NCBI GenBank assembly: GCA_030603565.1
Contig: JAUVXM010000011.1
Location: forward strand, 1-52,163
Source of the DNA: Candidatus Aminicenantota bacterium
Lineage (GTDB): Bacteria > Acidobacteriota > Aminicenantia > Aminicenantales > Aminicenantaceae
Direction of reading: 5' to 3'
Length of the DNA: 52,163 bases
The translations under genes were made by a program, and so were the position numbers. The notes under the pieces were generated by a model. It had not been told where the DNA came from, did not search any database, and saw only the letters and a list, made by a program, of their open reading frames with translations. This document shows positions 26,480-33,246 of this stretch, in pieces. Position 1 is the stretch's first letter. Each line of letters begins with the position of its first letter.

Positions 26480-27229
26480 ATGAAAAAATATTCTGCACTA
26501 TTCGGACTTGTTTTGATTTTAGTTTGGATCAATTCATGTGCTCCGGCCGCAACTGTAACTTCTACTGGGGGACCGTCAATAAGCCAGGCTCAGGCCGAAA
26601 GATATGATGGGCCGAAAGCTAGGCTTGCAGTCGGGGAGTTTACAGATAAAACAGCAAAAGGCGGAGGAGGGTCAGGCGGCTGGCTGAGAATGTGGGGATA
26701 CAGCTTTAAAAAGATCGGGGATGGAATGCAGGATATGTTGACAACAGCTCTTTTTAATTCAAACCGTTTCATCGTGCTGGAAAGAGAACAACTGGACGCA
26801 GTGCTGGACGAGCAGGACCTGGGTGCGTCAGGAAGGATAAAGAAAGGGACTGAAGCAAAAATCGGCGAAGTATACGGGGCGGAATTGTTAATTACTGCAG
26901 CAGTTACAGAATTTGAGGGCACAAAACAGGCAGCTGGTGGAGGAACCAGGATACTCGGTGTAAGTCTTGCTGGTGGAGCAAAAAAAGGCCATGTAGCAAT
27001 TGATATTCGGATAATCGATACTAAGACTTCCCAGATCGTTGCCGCTACAAGTGTTGTAGGGGATGCCAAGAGTTTTGGCCTTGGTGGCGCCACTCGCATA
27101 GGTTCGGTTCCGGTAGCACTGGGAGGATTAAGTAAAACTCCAATTGAGCAGGCAATCAGAGTATGTATCCAGGAAGCTGTCAATTATATATCAAGTCAGA
27201 CTCCGGCAAAGTATTACCGGCACAAATAA
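26480..27229 (+). CDS. CsgG/HfaB-family outer-membrane lipoprotein
   Basis: A 249-residue protein with a lipoprotein signal (VLILVWINSCAP, Cys20) and a CsgG domain: ARLAVGEFTDKTAKGGG, DGMQDMLTTALFNSNRFIVL, EREQLDAVLDEQDLG, GAELLITAAVTEFEG, HVAIDIRIIDTKTSQIVAAT and a C-terminal helix (IRVCIQEAVNYISSQTP). CsgG forms the curli secretion pore in the outer membrane, but many CsgG-like proteins occur without curli genes, as here, and their role is unknown. It has a perfect promoter and Shine-Dalgarno, so it is probably abundant. It ends three bases from the convergent bactofilin gene. Confidence 0.9.
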   Translation: MKKYSALFGLVLILVWINSCAPAATVTSTGGPSISQAQAERYDGPKARLAVGEFTDKTAKGGGGSGGWLRMWGYSFKKIGDGMQDMLTTALFNSNRFIVLEREQLDAVLDEQDLGASGRIKKGTEAKIGEVYGAELLITAAVTEFEGTKQAAGGGTRILGVSLAGGAKKGHVAIDIRIIDTKTSQIVAATSVVGDAKSFGLGGATRIGSVPVALGGLSKTPIEQAIRVCIQEAVNYISSQTPAKYYRHK

Positions 27230-27232
27230 GAC

Positions 27233-27598
27233 TCACATAGATATAATTTTCACACTGCCTTTAAATTGAGCGCCTTCCATAATTGAAATGCGGGAGGCGG
27301 AGATATCGCCTGTCATTTGACCTTTGCTTTCTATTAAAACTTTGCCGGATGCTTGTATGTTTCCTTCGACTGAGCCTTTTATGGTAATGTTTTTAATCCA
27401 GATATCAGCTGTAACACTTCCTTTTTCCTCAACGGTTATGTTCTGATTTTTTAAATGTATATTACCTTGAAGTTTTCCTTGTATAATCAGGTTTTCTATT
27501 CCAGAGATATCGCCTTTTATGGTAAGATTGGGCCCGATAATTGATGTGTTTCGGGAAATACGGTCCTGGTTGCTATCCTGATGTGATTGGTTTGTCAT
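27233..27598 (-). CDS. Bactofilin (DUF583 cytoskeletal protein)
   Basis: A 121-residue bactofilin: a polar N-terminus, then a right-handed beta-helix of repeated short strands (IIGPNLTIKGDISGIENLII, QGKLQGNIHLKNQNITVEEK, GSVTADIWIKNITIKGSVEG, then NIQASGKVLIESKGQMTGDI and more), ending in KIISM. Bactofilins polymerise at the membrane and guide envelope shape. I place the start at ATG 27598. A longer TTG-started version would include a perfect sigma70 promoter (27615-27643) in its coding part, so it is unlikely. From that promoter the leader is only a few bases long. Confidence 0.88.
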   Translation of the reverse strand: MTNQSHQDSNQDRISRNTSIIGPNLTIKGDISGIENLIIQGKLQGNIHLKNQNITVEEKGSVTADIWIKNITIKGSVEGNIQASGKVLIESKGQMTGDISASRISIMEGAQFKGSVKIISM

Positions 27599-27614
27599 TT
27601 GATTTGTTGTGTTG

Positions 27615-27643
27615 ATTATAGATTTGCTGTTTACGTATGTCAA
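27615..27643 (-). promoter_or_regulatory. Consensus sigma70 promoter of the bactofilin gene
   Basis: On the minus strand TTGACA (27643-27638), a 17-base spacer and TATAAT (27620-27615) match consensus exactly. The ATG is 11 bases after the -10 box, so the transcript would be nearly leaderless. Confidence 0.75.
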
Positions 27644-27742
27644 TTGAAAGAATCATAATTGAAATCCAGAAACGATTGTTCCTTGACAAATTATGCCTTT
27701 GAATATAGATTTCTAATTTGTGTTTTAAAATGTAATTTTTTA

Positions 27743-27816
27743 GGCGGACATAGCTCAGTTGGTAGAGCACGAGCTTCCCATGCTCGGGGTCGCGGGTTCG
27801 AATCCCGTTGTCCGCT
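27743..27816 (+). tRNA. tRNA-Gly (anticodon CCC)
   Basis: A full cloverleaf: acceptor GCGGACA/TGTCCGC, D arm GCTCAGTTGGTAGAGC, anticodon stem CGAGC/GCTCG with loop TTCCCAT (anticodon CCC), T arm GCGGGTTCGAATCCCGT, discriminator T. CCA is not encoded, in contrast to the tRNA-Pro. A TTGACA at 27683-27688 with TAGATT 17 bases on may be its promoter. Confidence 0.96.
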
Positions 27817-27857
27817 CTTTAAACCCTAATTCAACTCTGACGTATCGATATTTTTAA

Positions 27858-28046
27858 CTTGGATTATTCACGAGTCGAGGTTGCCGCAGATACGGAAAAA
27901 TTGTAAAATAGAAAACAGTAAATGGAAAATGGATAAAAGCTGTGAAATGTGAAATGTTAGTCAAAAGGCTTCTATCTTATGAAATTCTGATATGGCTGAA
28001 GCGAGCACAAGTCATACCCGAATTTCATTTTTTATGAATAGTTCAG
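27858..28046 (-). repeat. Composite repeat A, copy 4 (reverse, core deleted)
   Basis: The element is in reverse orientation: outer end CTTGGATTATTCACGAGTCG, GGTTGCCGCAGATAC, heptamer-like units (27897-27935), a shortened core, and TTTATGAATAGTTCAG. The core keeps only its two arms (GAAATTCGGGTATGAC and GCCATATCAGAATTTC), joined at a single CGCTTCAG; about 130 inner bases are gone. It lies between tRNA-Gly and the LipM-like gene. Confidence 0.75.
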
Positions 28047-28067
28047 TTAATAAAAGGTGATGGAAAC

Positions 28068-28856
28068 ATGAAAGCTTGGGATTTTATTATAGATAGCACT
28101 CCTTTACGAGGATCATTGAATATGGCGGTTGATGATTATCTCTTCCAATCTCTTACAGATGCTCCGATGACATATTTAAGGTTTTATTCCTGGAAAAATC
28201 CCACAGTATCTCTAGGTTACTCGCAAAAAAGAAGGGAGGTTGTCAACGAAGATTACTGCCGTGAACAAGGAATCGATATAGTAAGACGTATTACCGGAGG
28301 AAAACTGGTTCTTCATAGCAAAGAAGTAACCTATTGTATTTGTTCTTCAGATAAAGAATTATTTACTACTACAATAAGTGAGTCTTATAAGCGGATCTCT
28401 GAAGCATTGATTTTCGGATTAAAAGCAATGGGAATGGCGCCCTTACTGGCAGAAAAATCTAATCCAGCTTATATAAGGGGAAATCTCCCTTGTTTTTCCT
28501 ATCCGGCAAAAAATGAGATTAAAGTTGCAGGGAAAAAGGTCATCGGCAGTGCTCAGAAGAGGATAGGCGATAAGTTCTTACAGCACGGCTCTATTCCCCT
28601 TAAGGAAGATGATGAAAAGTTAAAGAGGGTTTCCTGTTTGGCTAAAGGAAGCGAGAAAATTCGTATGATCCCTGTTTCAAATGTATTGGGCAGAGATGTC
28701 TACTTTGACAGTGTGGTCAGCTATTTGGCTTCAGGCTTTTCAGAGTATTTTGGAATAAAATTAAAGCCTGAAACTTTAACGCAAAAAGAAAAAACCGCTG
28801 TTGCGGAGATAGAAAAAAGCCGCTATTTAAATCCTGAATGGATAAAACGAAGATGA
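28068..28856 (+). CDS. LipM/LplA-type octanoyltransferase or lipoate ligase
   Basis: A 262-residue protein of the BPL/LplA/LipB fold, which attaches octanoate or lipoate to carrier lysines. Seen: GSLNMAVDDYLFQSL, YLRFYSWKNPTVSLGYSQ, the RRITGGKLVLHSKEVTYC core (usual form RRxTGGRAVxHxxELTYS), the PCFSYPAKNEIKVAGKKVIG segment with catalytic-type Cys and Lys, and QHGSIPL. The Cys in PCFS is the nucleophile in LipM, so octanoyltransferase is the better guess. Arg-to-Lys in TGGK is a small deviation. The stop codon TGA comes from the start of a repeat-A fragment (28852), so the tail may have been altered. AAAGGTGATGG precedes the ATG. Confidence 0.85.
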   Translation: MKAWDFIIDSTPLRGSLNMAVDDYLFQSLTDAPMTYLRFYSWKNPTVSLGYSQKRREVVNEDYCREQGIDIVRRITGGKLVLHSKEVTYCICSSDKELFTTTISESYKRISEALIFGLKAMGMAPLLAEKSNPAYIRGNLPCFSYPAKNEIKVAGKKVIGSAQKRIGDKFLQHGSIPLKEDDEKLKRVSCLAKGSEKIRMIPVSNVLGRDVYFDSVVSYLASGFSEYFGIKLKPETLTQKEKTAVAEIEKSRYLNPEWIKRR

Positions 28857-28874
28857 AATTCAGGTGTGGCTGGC
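28852..28874 (+). repeat. Repeat A core fragment
   Basis: GATGAAATTCAGGTGTGGCT equals the first bases of core A (compare position 4 onward). Only the beginning is present. It overlaps the end of the upstream gene and provides its stop codon. Confidence 0.6.
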
Positions 28875-28979
28875 GCTTTTTGTAAATGGGAAGCTGAATC
28901 GGGGTGGGTTAGGAAAGTATTCATATTGATTTTTTTGAGAACAAGTGATAACATTTAATCAAGAGAAAGTGGAAATTAA

Positions 28980-29864
28980 ATGAACGAAGTAGAAGAACTG
29001 TCAAAGCTTGATATTAAAAAAGTCCCGAAACTAAAACCATTCATTTATGATTATCTTCATAAGAATGTTTTAAAAAATCTTCATTTTGAACTTGGAGCAG
29101 GGATGGTACTTTACTTGCTTTCTCCATCTTATGGAGTTATTAATCCTACTGCTAATGAAGATGTCCGGGAATTTACCACAAAAAAAACCGATACTCTAAA
29201 TTATCTCAAAGATTACATAATGCAAAATTTGACCATATATTCTGTTCTTTTGGATGTAAACAGTTATTTTATAGAACAGAATAACTTTCTGGTACTAGCC
29301 CGGCTGAGAGAAAGGGATTCTAACGGGCGGTGTTATGAAATCAAATTCTATACTCATACAGCTCGTGAATTAATGCGGAATTACAAAGATAAGATCTATA
29401 TCGGAAGGGATTTTATTGATTTATTTCAGTTCAAGCGAAAATATTTTGGAATAAAAAATTTTATAATATCGTTAAAGGACCAGAATGAAATTTTATTGGA
29501 AAAAGCGGAACAGAGATTGAAAAAGCCTGTTAAATATAAGTCATTTTTTCAAGAAATAAGTGAATATGTCAATGACCTTCAGACTGAAAGTTTTATTTTA
29601 TTACAATCTTTACCCCCCATTCTTGATTTTTCGGAGTTAAAAAAAGAAGATTTAATCGATATCAATGCCCAGTATCGTACCATTAACCACTATCTAATAG
29701 AACTTAGGGACGAAGTAGATGAGTTTGAAAACTTGCTTTTCAAGAATGAAATGCGATTTGTGCGTTATGTAACAAAATACAAAAAAGACCTTGCTAATCT
29801 TATCTCATACTTTAATATCAGGATTAACGGATTCCTTTCAGAAAAGATCTACGGCCATAAATAG
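28980..29864 (+). CDS. Hypothetical protein (294 aa), no family recognised
   Basis: The 294 residues show no motif that I recognise. It begins MNEVEELSKLDIKKVPKLKP and is rich in Lys, Glu, Tyr, Phe and Ile, with few Gly and no signal peptide. The central part (about 85-160) looks like alternating strands and helices (NLTIYSVLLDVNSYFIEQNN, FLVLARLRERDSNGR). The last 90 residues look helical or coiled-coil (INHYLIELRDEVDEFENLLF). GAAAGTGGA lies before the ATG. It is a single gene, convergent with the DUF4097 operon 22 bases away. A soluble cytosolic protein is likely; its function cannot be inferred. Confidence 0.75.
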   Translation: MNEVEELSKLDIKKVPKLKPFIYDYLHKNVLKNLHFELGAGMVLYLLSPSYGVINPTANEDVREFTTKKTDTLNYLKDYIMQNLTIYSVLLDVNSYFIEQNNFLVLARLRERDSNGRCYEIKFYTHTARELMRNYKDKIYIGRDFIDLFQFKRKYFGIKNFIISLKDQNEILLEKAEQRLKKPVKYKSFFQEISEYVNDLQTESFILLQSLPPILDFSELKKEDLIDINAQYRTINHYLIELRDEVDEFENLLFKNEMRFVRYVTKYKKDLANLISYFNIRINGFLSEKIYGHK

Positions 29865-29886
29865 AGAGATGTCCGTTCCACCCTTT

Positions 29887-31191
29887 TTACTTATTCTCTT
29901 TTACCAGTATTGTTTCGTAGCTTGTGGAAAGCCTTATGGCTCTACTTTGTTCCTTATTCATAAAGGCTTTGACAATTGAATTTCCGTTTGTTACCCGAAC
30001 AGAAGGCTCTTCTGGAAGATTCCACTGGATATCTCCGTGTTTTGTCTGGGCTTCAAATAGATATTGTTCCTTATCCGGCCATAAAAATATAATTCCTGAA
30101 TAGGCAGCCTTTACTTCGATAGAATGAGTGAGAGGAGCAGGATCGAGTATGATGTCTCCGTGAGATAATGTTATTGAAGTTTTTCCGGCAAAATCTTCTA
30201 ACGAAATATTTTCATAGGTTGTGTTTATATAAATACTGTTTGCTCTGATATATTTAGCAGTGACCCCGGTGCTTTTTCCTATGATATTAAGGTCTCCCTC
30301 TATATTTTCTAATTCGACTTGACTGTAATGGTCGTTGATCTCAACACTTCCCCGGGCATCTTGAATGTTGATTGGGGAGTGATTACCCCTGACTACAACT
30401 GGTCCTATATCGATCAGGCTGATTTCTTCATAAGAACTTTCAATGTCAGCTGGGCCGGTTATGTTCTGTCCGAATATTTTAGAATGCGAGCCTTCAATGG
30501 TTAAAGTTTGAGACAGATTTTCAAGGTGAACTCTGCCATATCTGTGAACGATCAAAGTGCTGCCTTTAATGCCACAGGCACTGACTGTAGAATGCCGGCT
30601 TTCTAATTGGCAGTCATATAGGACATTTTCTATAGTCGCATCCTGGTAACTATTTTGCAGAATGAGATTTCCTTCAATTTCAGTGGCGATAACTTTCCCG
30701 TGGGTATTGAAGATATCAGCATTGCCGGTATTTGAAGCCTTAACCATTCCGAAGGAGTTTTTTACTATAATATTCATCCCGGCAGGGATTAAAATGTGGA
30801 AGTCGGTCCTGAATCTTTTTCGTTTAAAATCGCTTCGATTTGTCGAAACGGTTATGCAGCGGCCCTCCTCGTTTATTATCATTCTCAGTCTGTCTGCAAT
30901 TTCTTTTGCTTCTTCCTCATTCCTGCGTCTTATTTTTTTCTTAAAAAGAATTTGAATTTTATCTTGGTCGTTTCCGTCTATCGTTAAATCACCGTGAGCA
31001 TTGATGATTTGCAGCTCTCTGGGAAAAGGGGGACCCAGCTCCTGCGATTCCTGAAATGTGAATTCCTTATAGGAGAAGAACAACCCATCATCCCAATCAA
31101 AGGAGATATTGAGTTTTCCGGTTTGAGCATGATAGAAAAAAACTCCGGCTGCAATGACAAGAACTAAAAGAAAAACTTCTTTGAATTTCAT
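29887..31191 (-). CDS. DUF4097-family beta-helix envelope protein
   Basis: A 434-residue protein. Residues 1-25 are a hydrophobic signal/anchor (VFLLVLVIAAGVFFYHA). The rest is a regular DUF4097 beta repeat in which almost every 20 residues carry a short V/I-rich strand and a turn with Gly or Asn (LTIDGNDQDKIQILFKKKIR, FNTHGKVIATEIEGNLILQN, VVRGNHSPINIQDARGSVEI). Proteins of this kind are last members of sigma/anti-sigma operons and lie outside the cytoplasmic membrane; the molecular role is unknown. It overlaps the preceding small membrane gene by 4 bases and ends the five-gene ECF operon. Confidence 0.85.
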   Translation of the reverse strand: MKFKEVFLLVLVIAAGVFFYHAQTGKLNISFDWDDGLFFSYKEFTFQESQELGPPFPRELQIINAHGDLTIDGNDQDKIQILFKKKIRRRNEEEAKEIADRLRMIINEEGRCITVSTNRSDFKRKRFRTDFHILIPAGMNIIVKNSFGMVKASNTGNADIFNTHGKVIATEIEGNLILQNSYQDATIENVLYDCQLESRHSTVSACGIKGSTLIVHRYGRVHLENLSQTLTIEGSHSKIFGQNITGPADIESSYEEISLIDIGPVVVRGNHSPINIQDARGSVEINDHYSQVELENIEGDLNIIGKSTGVTAKYIRANSIYINTTYENISLEDFAGKTSITLSHGDIILDPAPLTHSIEVKAAYSGIIFLWPDKEQYLFEAQTKHGDIQWNLPEEPSVRVTNGNSIVKAFMNKEQSRAIRLSTSYETILVKENK

Positions 31192-31400
31192 TTTTTTTCT
31201 CGAATATTTTTACTGTTTTCGTTGCGGTCTTTAAGACCGAAATACAGCTTCCACCCACCCCAGAAGATGAGGATTAAAGGCCAGAGTCTGGCACTGAAAT
31301 CCCAGATACCGATGTCCATATTATGAAAAAGGAAGATCGCTCCCAGAACGATCAAGATAACTCCCCATGCAAGTGGGTCTCTTCTTCTCTGATCAGCCAT
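31188..31400 (-). CDS. Small LiaI/LiaF-type transmembrane protein
   Basis: A 70-residue protein with two hydrophobic helices (WGVILIVLGAIFLFHNMDIG and LWPLILIFWGGWKLYFGL), the layout of the LiaI-LiaF-like (DUF5668) domain. ATG at 31400 follows a strong GGAGGAGG; a start further upstream lacks this. It overlaps the upstream gene by 8 bases and the downstream gene by 4. It probably works with the neighbouring membrane protein in envelope-stress sensing (inference). Confidence 0.8.
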   Translation of the reverse strand: MADQRRRDPLAWGVILIVLGAIFLFHNMDIGIWDFSARLWPLILIFWGGWKLYFGLKDRNENSKNIREKK

Positions 31401-31905
31401 TTTTTCCTCCTCCAGTTTTCTGTTTTTCTGAGACAAAGTAATCAACTATGAGTTTTATACCTATTGCAATTACTAATACAGGCCAGAATTCCCAAAGGGT
31501 GTTATAGTCTAAGATCTCGAAGTTGGCTAAAAGAAGCATTCCGCCCAATAGAATAATGAATACTCCCCAGAAGATTGAGCCGGATTTAACCATTTCTGGA
31601 ATTTCTTCGATTTCTTCGATTATTTTTTCGTCCTGCTGTAAAAATCTGCGGTTTATGTTTTTTGCAATCTGAACAGAATCAAATATCTGGTAGAAAATAA
31701 ATCCAGCCAAGCATAATCCTAAGAATGGCTGATTGTGACCGCTTGTCTGTAGAGTCACCAAGCCGGCGAAAATAAAAAAGTAAATCAGAGCTTTCCGGTA
31801 CTGCCCGTTATAAAGAGAGCCTACTCCGAAGGGAAAGAAAAAAGCTAAGACTCCAGCCAATCCCGGGGATTTTGGGAGTTTTTTAACAACGATTTTATCT
31901 TCCAT
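31393..31905 (-). CDS. Membrane protein with TM2-like and LiaI/LiaF-like parts
   Basis: A 170-residue protein. The N-terminal third has a TM2-like pattern: AGVLAFFFPFGVGSLYNGQY, RKALIYFFIFAGL, then a second and third helix. After a charged loop (QQDEKIIEEIEEIPEMV), two further helices (IFWGVFIILLGGMLLLANFE and LWEFWPVLVIAIGIKLIVDY) match the LiaI-LiaF region seen in the next gene. A duplication of that module within the operon is likely. The strong coupling to the downstream gene suggests a complex. Confidence 0.8.
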   Translation of the reverse strand: MEDKIVVKKLPKSPGLAGVLAFFFPFGVGSLYNGQYRKALIYFFIFAGLVTLQTSGHNQPFLGLCLAGFIFYQIFDSVQIAKNINRRFLQQDEKIIEEIEEIPEMVKSGSIFWGVFIILLGGMLLLANFEILDYNTLWEFWPVLVIAIGIKLIVDYFVSEKQKTGGGKNG

Positions 31906-31934
31906 TTTATACCTCCATTAATACCATTAGTTCG

Positions 31935-32429
31935 TTACTCGTCTCCGCTTAAAGGATTTAGATTTTTAAGCGAAACCATGATATCGTCCTTATATTCGCC
32001 CAGGGAATCGGTAAAGGATTCTGCCCGGGCATAAAGTTTTTCAATCTTGCTGAACCCGAGATGCATCTGGCGGTTGACCGACCTGTTGATCTGATCACGG
32101 TTGGGATTGAATGCATAGAAAGAGAACAGGGTAAGCAAAATGGTAGCGGCTGCAAAAACCGGCTGGAGCGAAGGGCGAAGCAGGAAGTCAAATCTCAGCT
32201 TAAATCTATTTTTCTTTTCCGGTATTTGTCTGAGACGGTTGAATAGATCATGAGTCACTTCTACTTCAGGAAAATCTGAGAGTGATTTAATTGTCTCCTG
32301 CATAAATCCCAGAAGGCTTCGGCAGTCCTGACAGATATCCAAATGTGCTTTTACAGCCTTTCTTTCGTCTAAAGACAAGCTGTTTTCCAGATAAGGAGAT
32401 AAAAGTTTTTCATAATGTTTACATTCCAT
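31935..32429 (-). CDS. Zinc-finger anti-sigma factor
   Basis: A 164-residue protein. The N-terminal anti-sigma zinc-binding domain carries the HxxxCxxC motif in AHLDICQDCRSLLGF, preceded by CKHYEKLLSPYLENSLS. One transmembrane segment (LQPVFAAATILLTLFSFYAF, about residues 90-110) divides it from an outside part of about 50 residues. I chose ATG at 32429, preceded by AAGGAGAAAAG; it overlaps the sigma gene by 11 bases. It should hold the ECF sigma factor inactive at the membrane until an envelope signal arrives. Confidence 0.9.
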   Translation of the reverse strand: MECKHYEKLLSPYLENSLSLDERKAVKAHLDICQDCRSLLGFMQETIKSLSDFPEVEVTHDLFNRLRQIPEKKNRFKLRFDFLLRPSLQPVFAAATILLTLFSFYAFNPNRDQINRSVNRQMHLGFSKIEKLYARAESFTDSLGEYKDDIMVSLKNLNPLSGDE

Positions 32430-32979
32430 TGCTTTTCTCCTTCTTTTCTTTGAGAGTTTTTGCAAGCAGCAGTCTTCCTCGACTCACACGGGATTTTACA
32501 GTTCCCAGGGGAAGGGACATTATCTCTGCGATCTCATCATACTTTTTCTCCTGGATATCTTTTAGGATAACTGCCATCCGGATATCCGGTGAAAGGTGGT
32601 CGAATCCTTTCCAGATCATTTTTTTGTTTTCTTTCTCCAGAATTCCTTCTTCCGGTCCTTTATAGGTGTCTGAAACCAGGAGATGTTCGTTGAACTCGTC
32701 GCGGGATGCATTTTCCAGTTTTTTTTTTCGGTATTGGTCGATAAGGTAATTTTTGGATAGAGTCATAAGCCAGGCGTTAAAATTTTTATTGATATCAAAC
32801 TTGGGAAGAGAATAATAGAGTTTAAGAAAGATCTCCTGAGTCAAGTCTTCAGCTGCCTGGTATGAGCCGGAGAACTGGTATGCAAGGTTGAAAATTCTTT
32901 TTGAGTGAATATTAACCAGCATTTCCCAGGCTCCTTGTCTGCTTTCCAGGCAGTTTTTTATAATTTTTTCTATTTCCAC
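32419..32979 (-). CDS. ECF-family RNA polymerase sigma factor
   Basis: A 186-residue sigma factor with region 2 (IFNLAYQFSGSYQAAEDLTQ, EIFLKLYYSLPKFD, NAWLMTLSKNYLIDQYRK) and region 4 (RMAVILKDIQEKKYDEIAEI, MSLPLGTVKSRVSRGRLLLA), linked by a short acidic loop. It is upstream of its anti-sigma factor and three envelope genes. The promoter at 32994-33021 has the classic RpoE-like form, so it probably activates its own operon. Confidence 0.93.
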   Translation of the reverse strand: MEIEKIIKNCLESRQGAWEMLVNIHSKRIFNLAYQFSGSYQAAEDLTQEIFLKLYYSLPKFDINKNFNAWLMTLSKNYLIDQYRKKKLENASRDEFNEHLLVSDTYKGPEEGILEKENKKMIWKGFDHLSPDIRMAVILKDIQEKKYDEIAEIMSLPLGTVKSRVSRGRLLLAKTLKEKKEKSNGM

Positions 32980-32993
32980 TTATCACACCTATG

Positions 32994-33021
32994 TAGACGA
33001 GATTCAAGGAAAAAAAGTTCC
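32994..33021 (-). promoter_or_regulatory. ECF (RpoE-like) promoter of the sigma operon
   Basis: On the minus strand GGAACTT (33021-33015), a 16-base spacer and GTCTAC (32998-32993) match the known ECF consensus GGAACTT-N16-GTCTAA with one change. The sigma start codon follows 13 bases after the -10 element. Confidence 0.8.
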
Positions 33022-33037
33022 ATATCCAACCACAAGA

Positions 33038-33128
33038 TTCGGGGTCAGACCTTTAAAACTTTTAAAATCTAAGATTATGAATAGAAACATACACTAAATT
33101 TTAAAAGTTTTAAAGGTCTGACCCCGAA
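33038..33128. repeat. Repeat F: perfect 31-bp inverted repeat (GGGGTCAGACC type)
   Basis: TTCGGGGTCAGACCTTTAAA begins the left arm (33038-33068); the right arm (33098-33128) is its exact reverse complement, with a 29-base loop. The GGGGTCAGACC motif resembles REP-type palindromes seen in many bacterial genomes near IS200-like (RAYT) genes, as I recall. No transposase is near. It separates the divergent ECF operon and the HMG-CoA operon. Confidence 0.85.
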
Positions 33129-33246
33129 AATTCTTGACTTAAAATGATTTCTATGAAAATATAAATTTCTCTTAATGCAAGCTCAAGTATTAAATAAAGC
33201 AGTCAGTAATTCACATAATGTTTAAATATCAATTAGGAGGAAGTCT

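Noticed and set aside
26590-27183. 197-codon frame opposite the CsgG-like gene
   Set aside because: A Pro/Ser/Ala-rich shadow of the real gene, which has its own promoter, ribosome site and signal peptide.
27599-27643. TTG-started longer bactofilin
   Set aside because: The extra part contains a perfect sigma70 promoter, so it is most likely not in the mRNA.
33098-33128. Repeat F as a rho-independent terminator
   Set aside because: The stem is 31 bp with a 29-base loop and lies between divergent promoters, where no transcript should end; no T-run follows on either strand.
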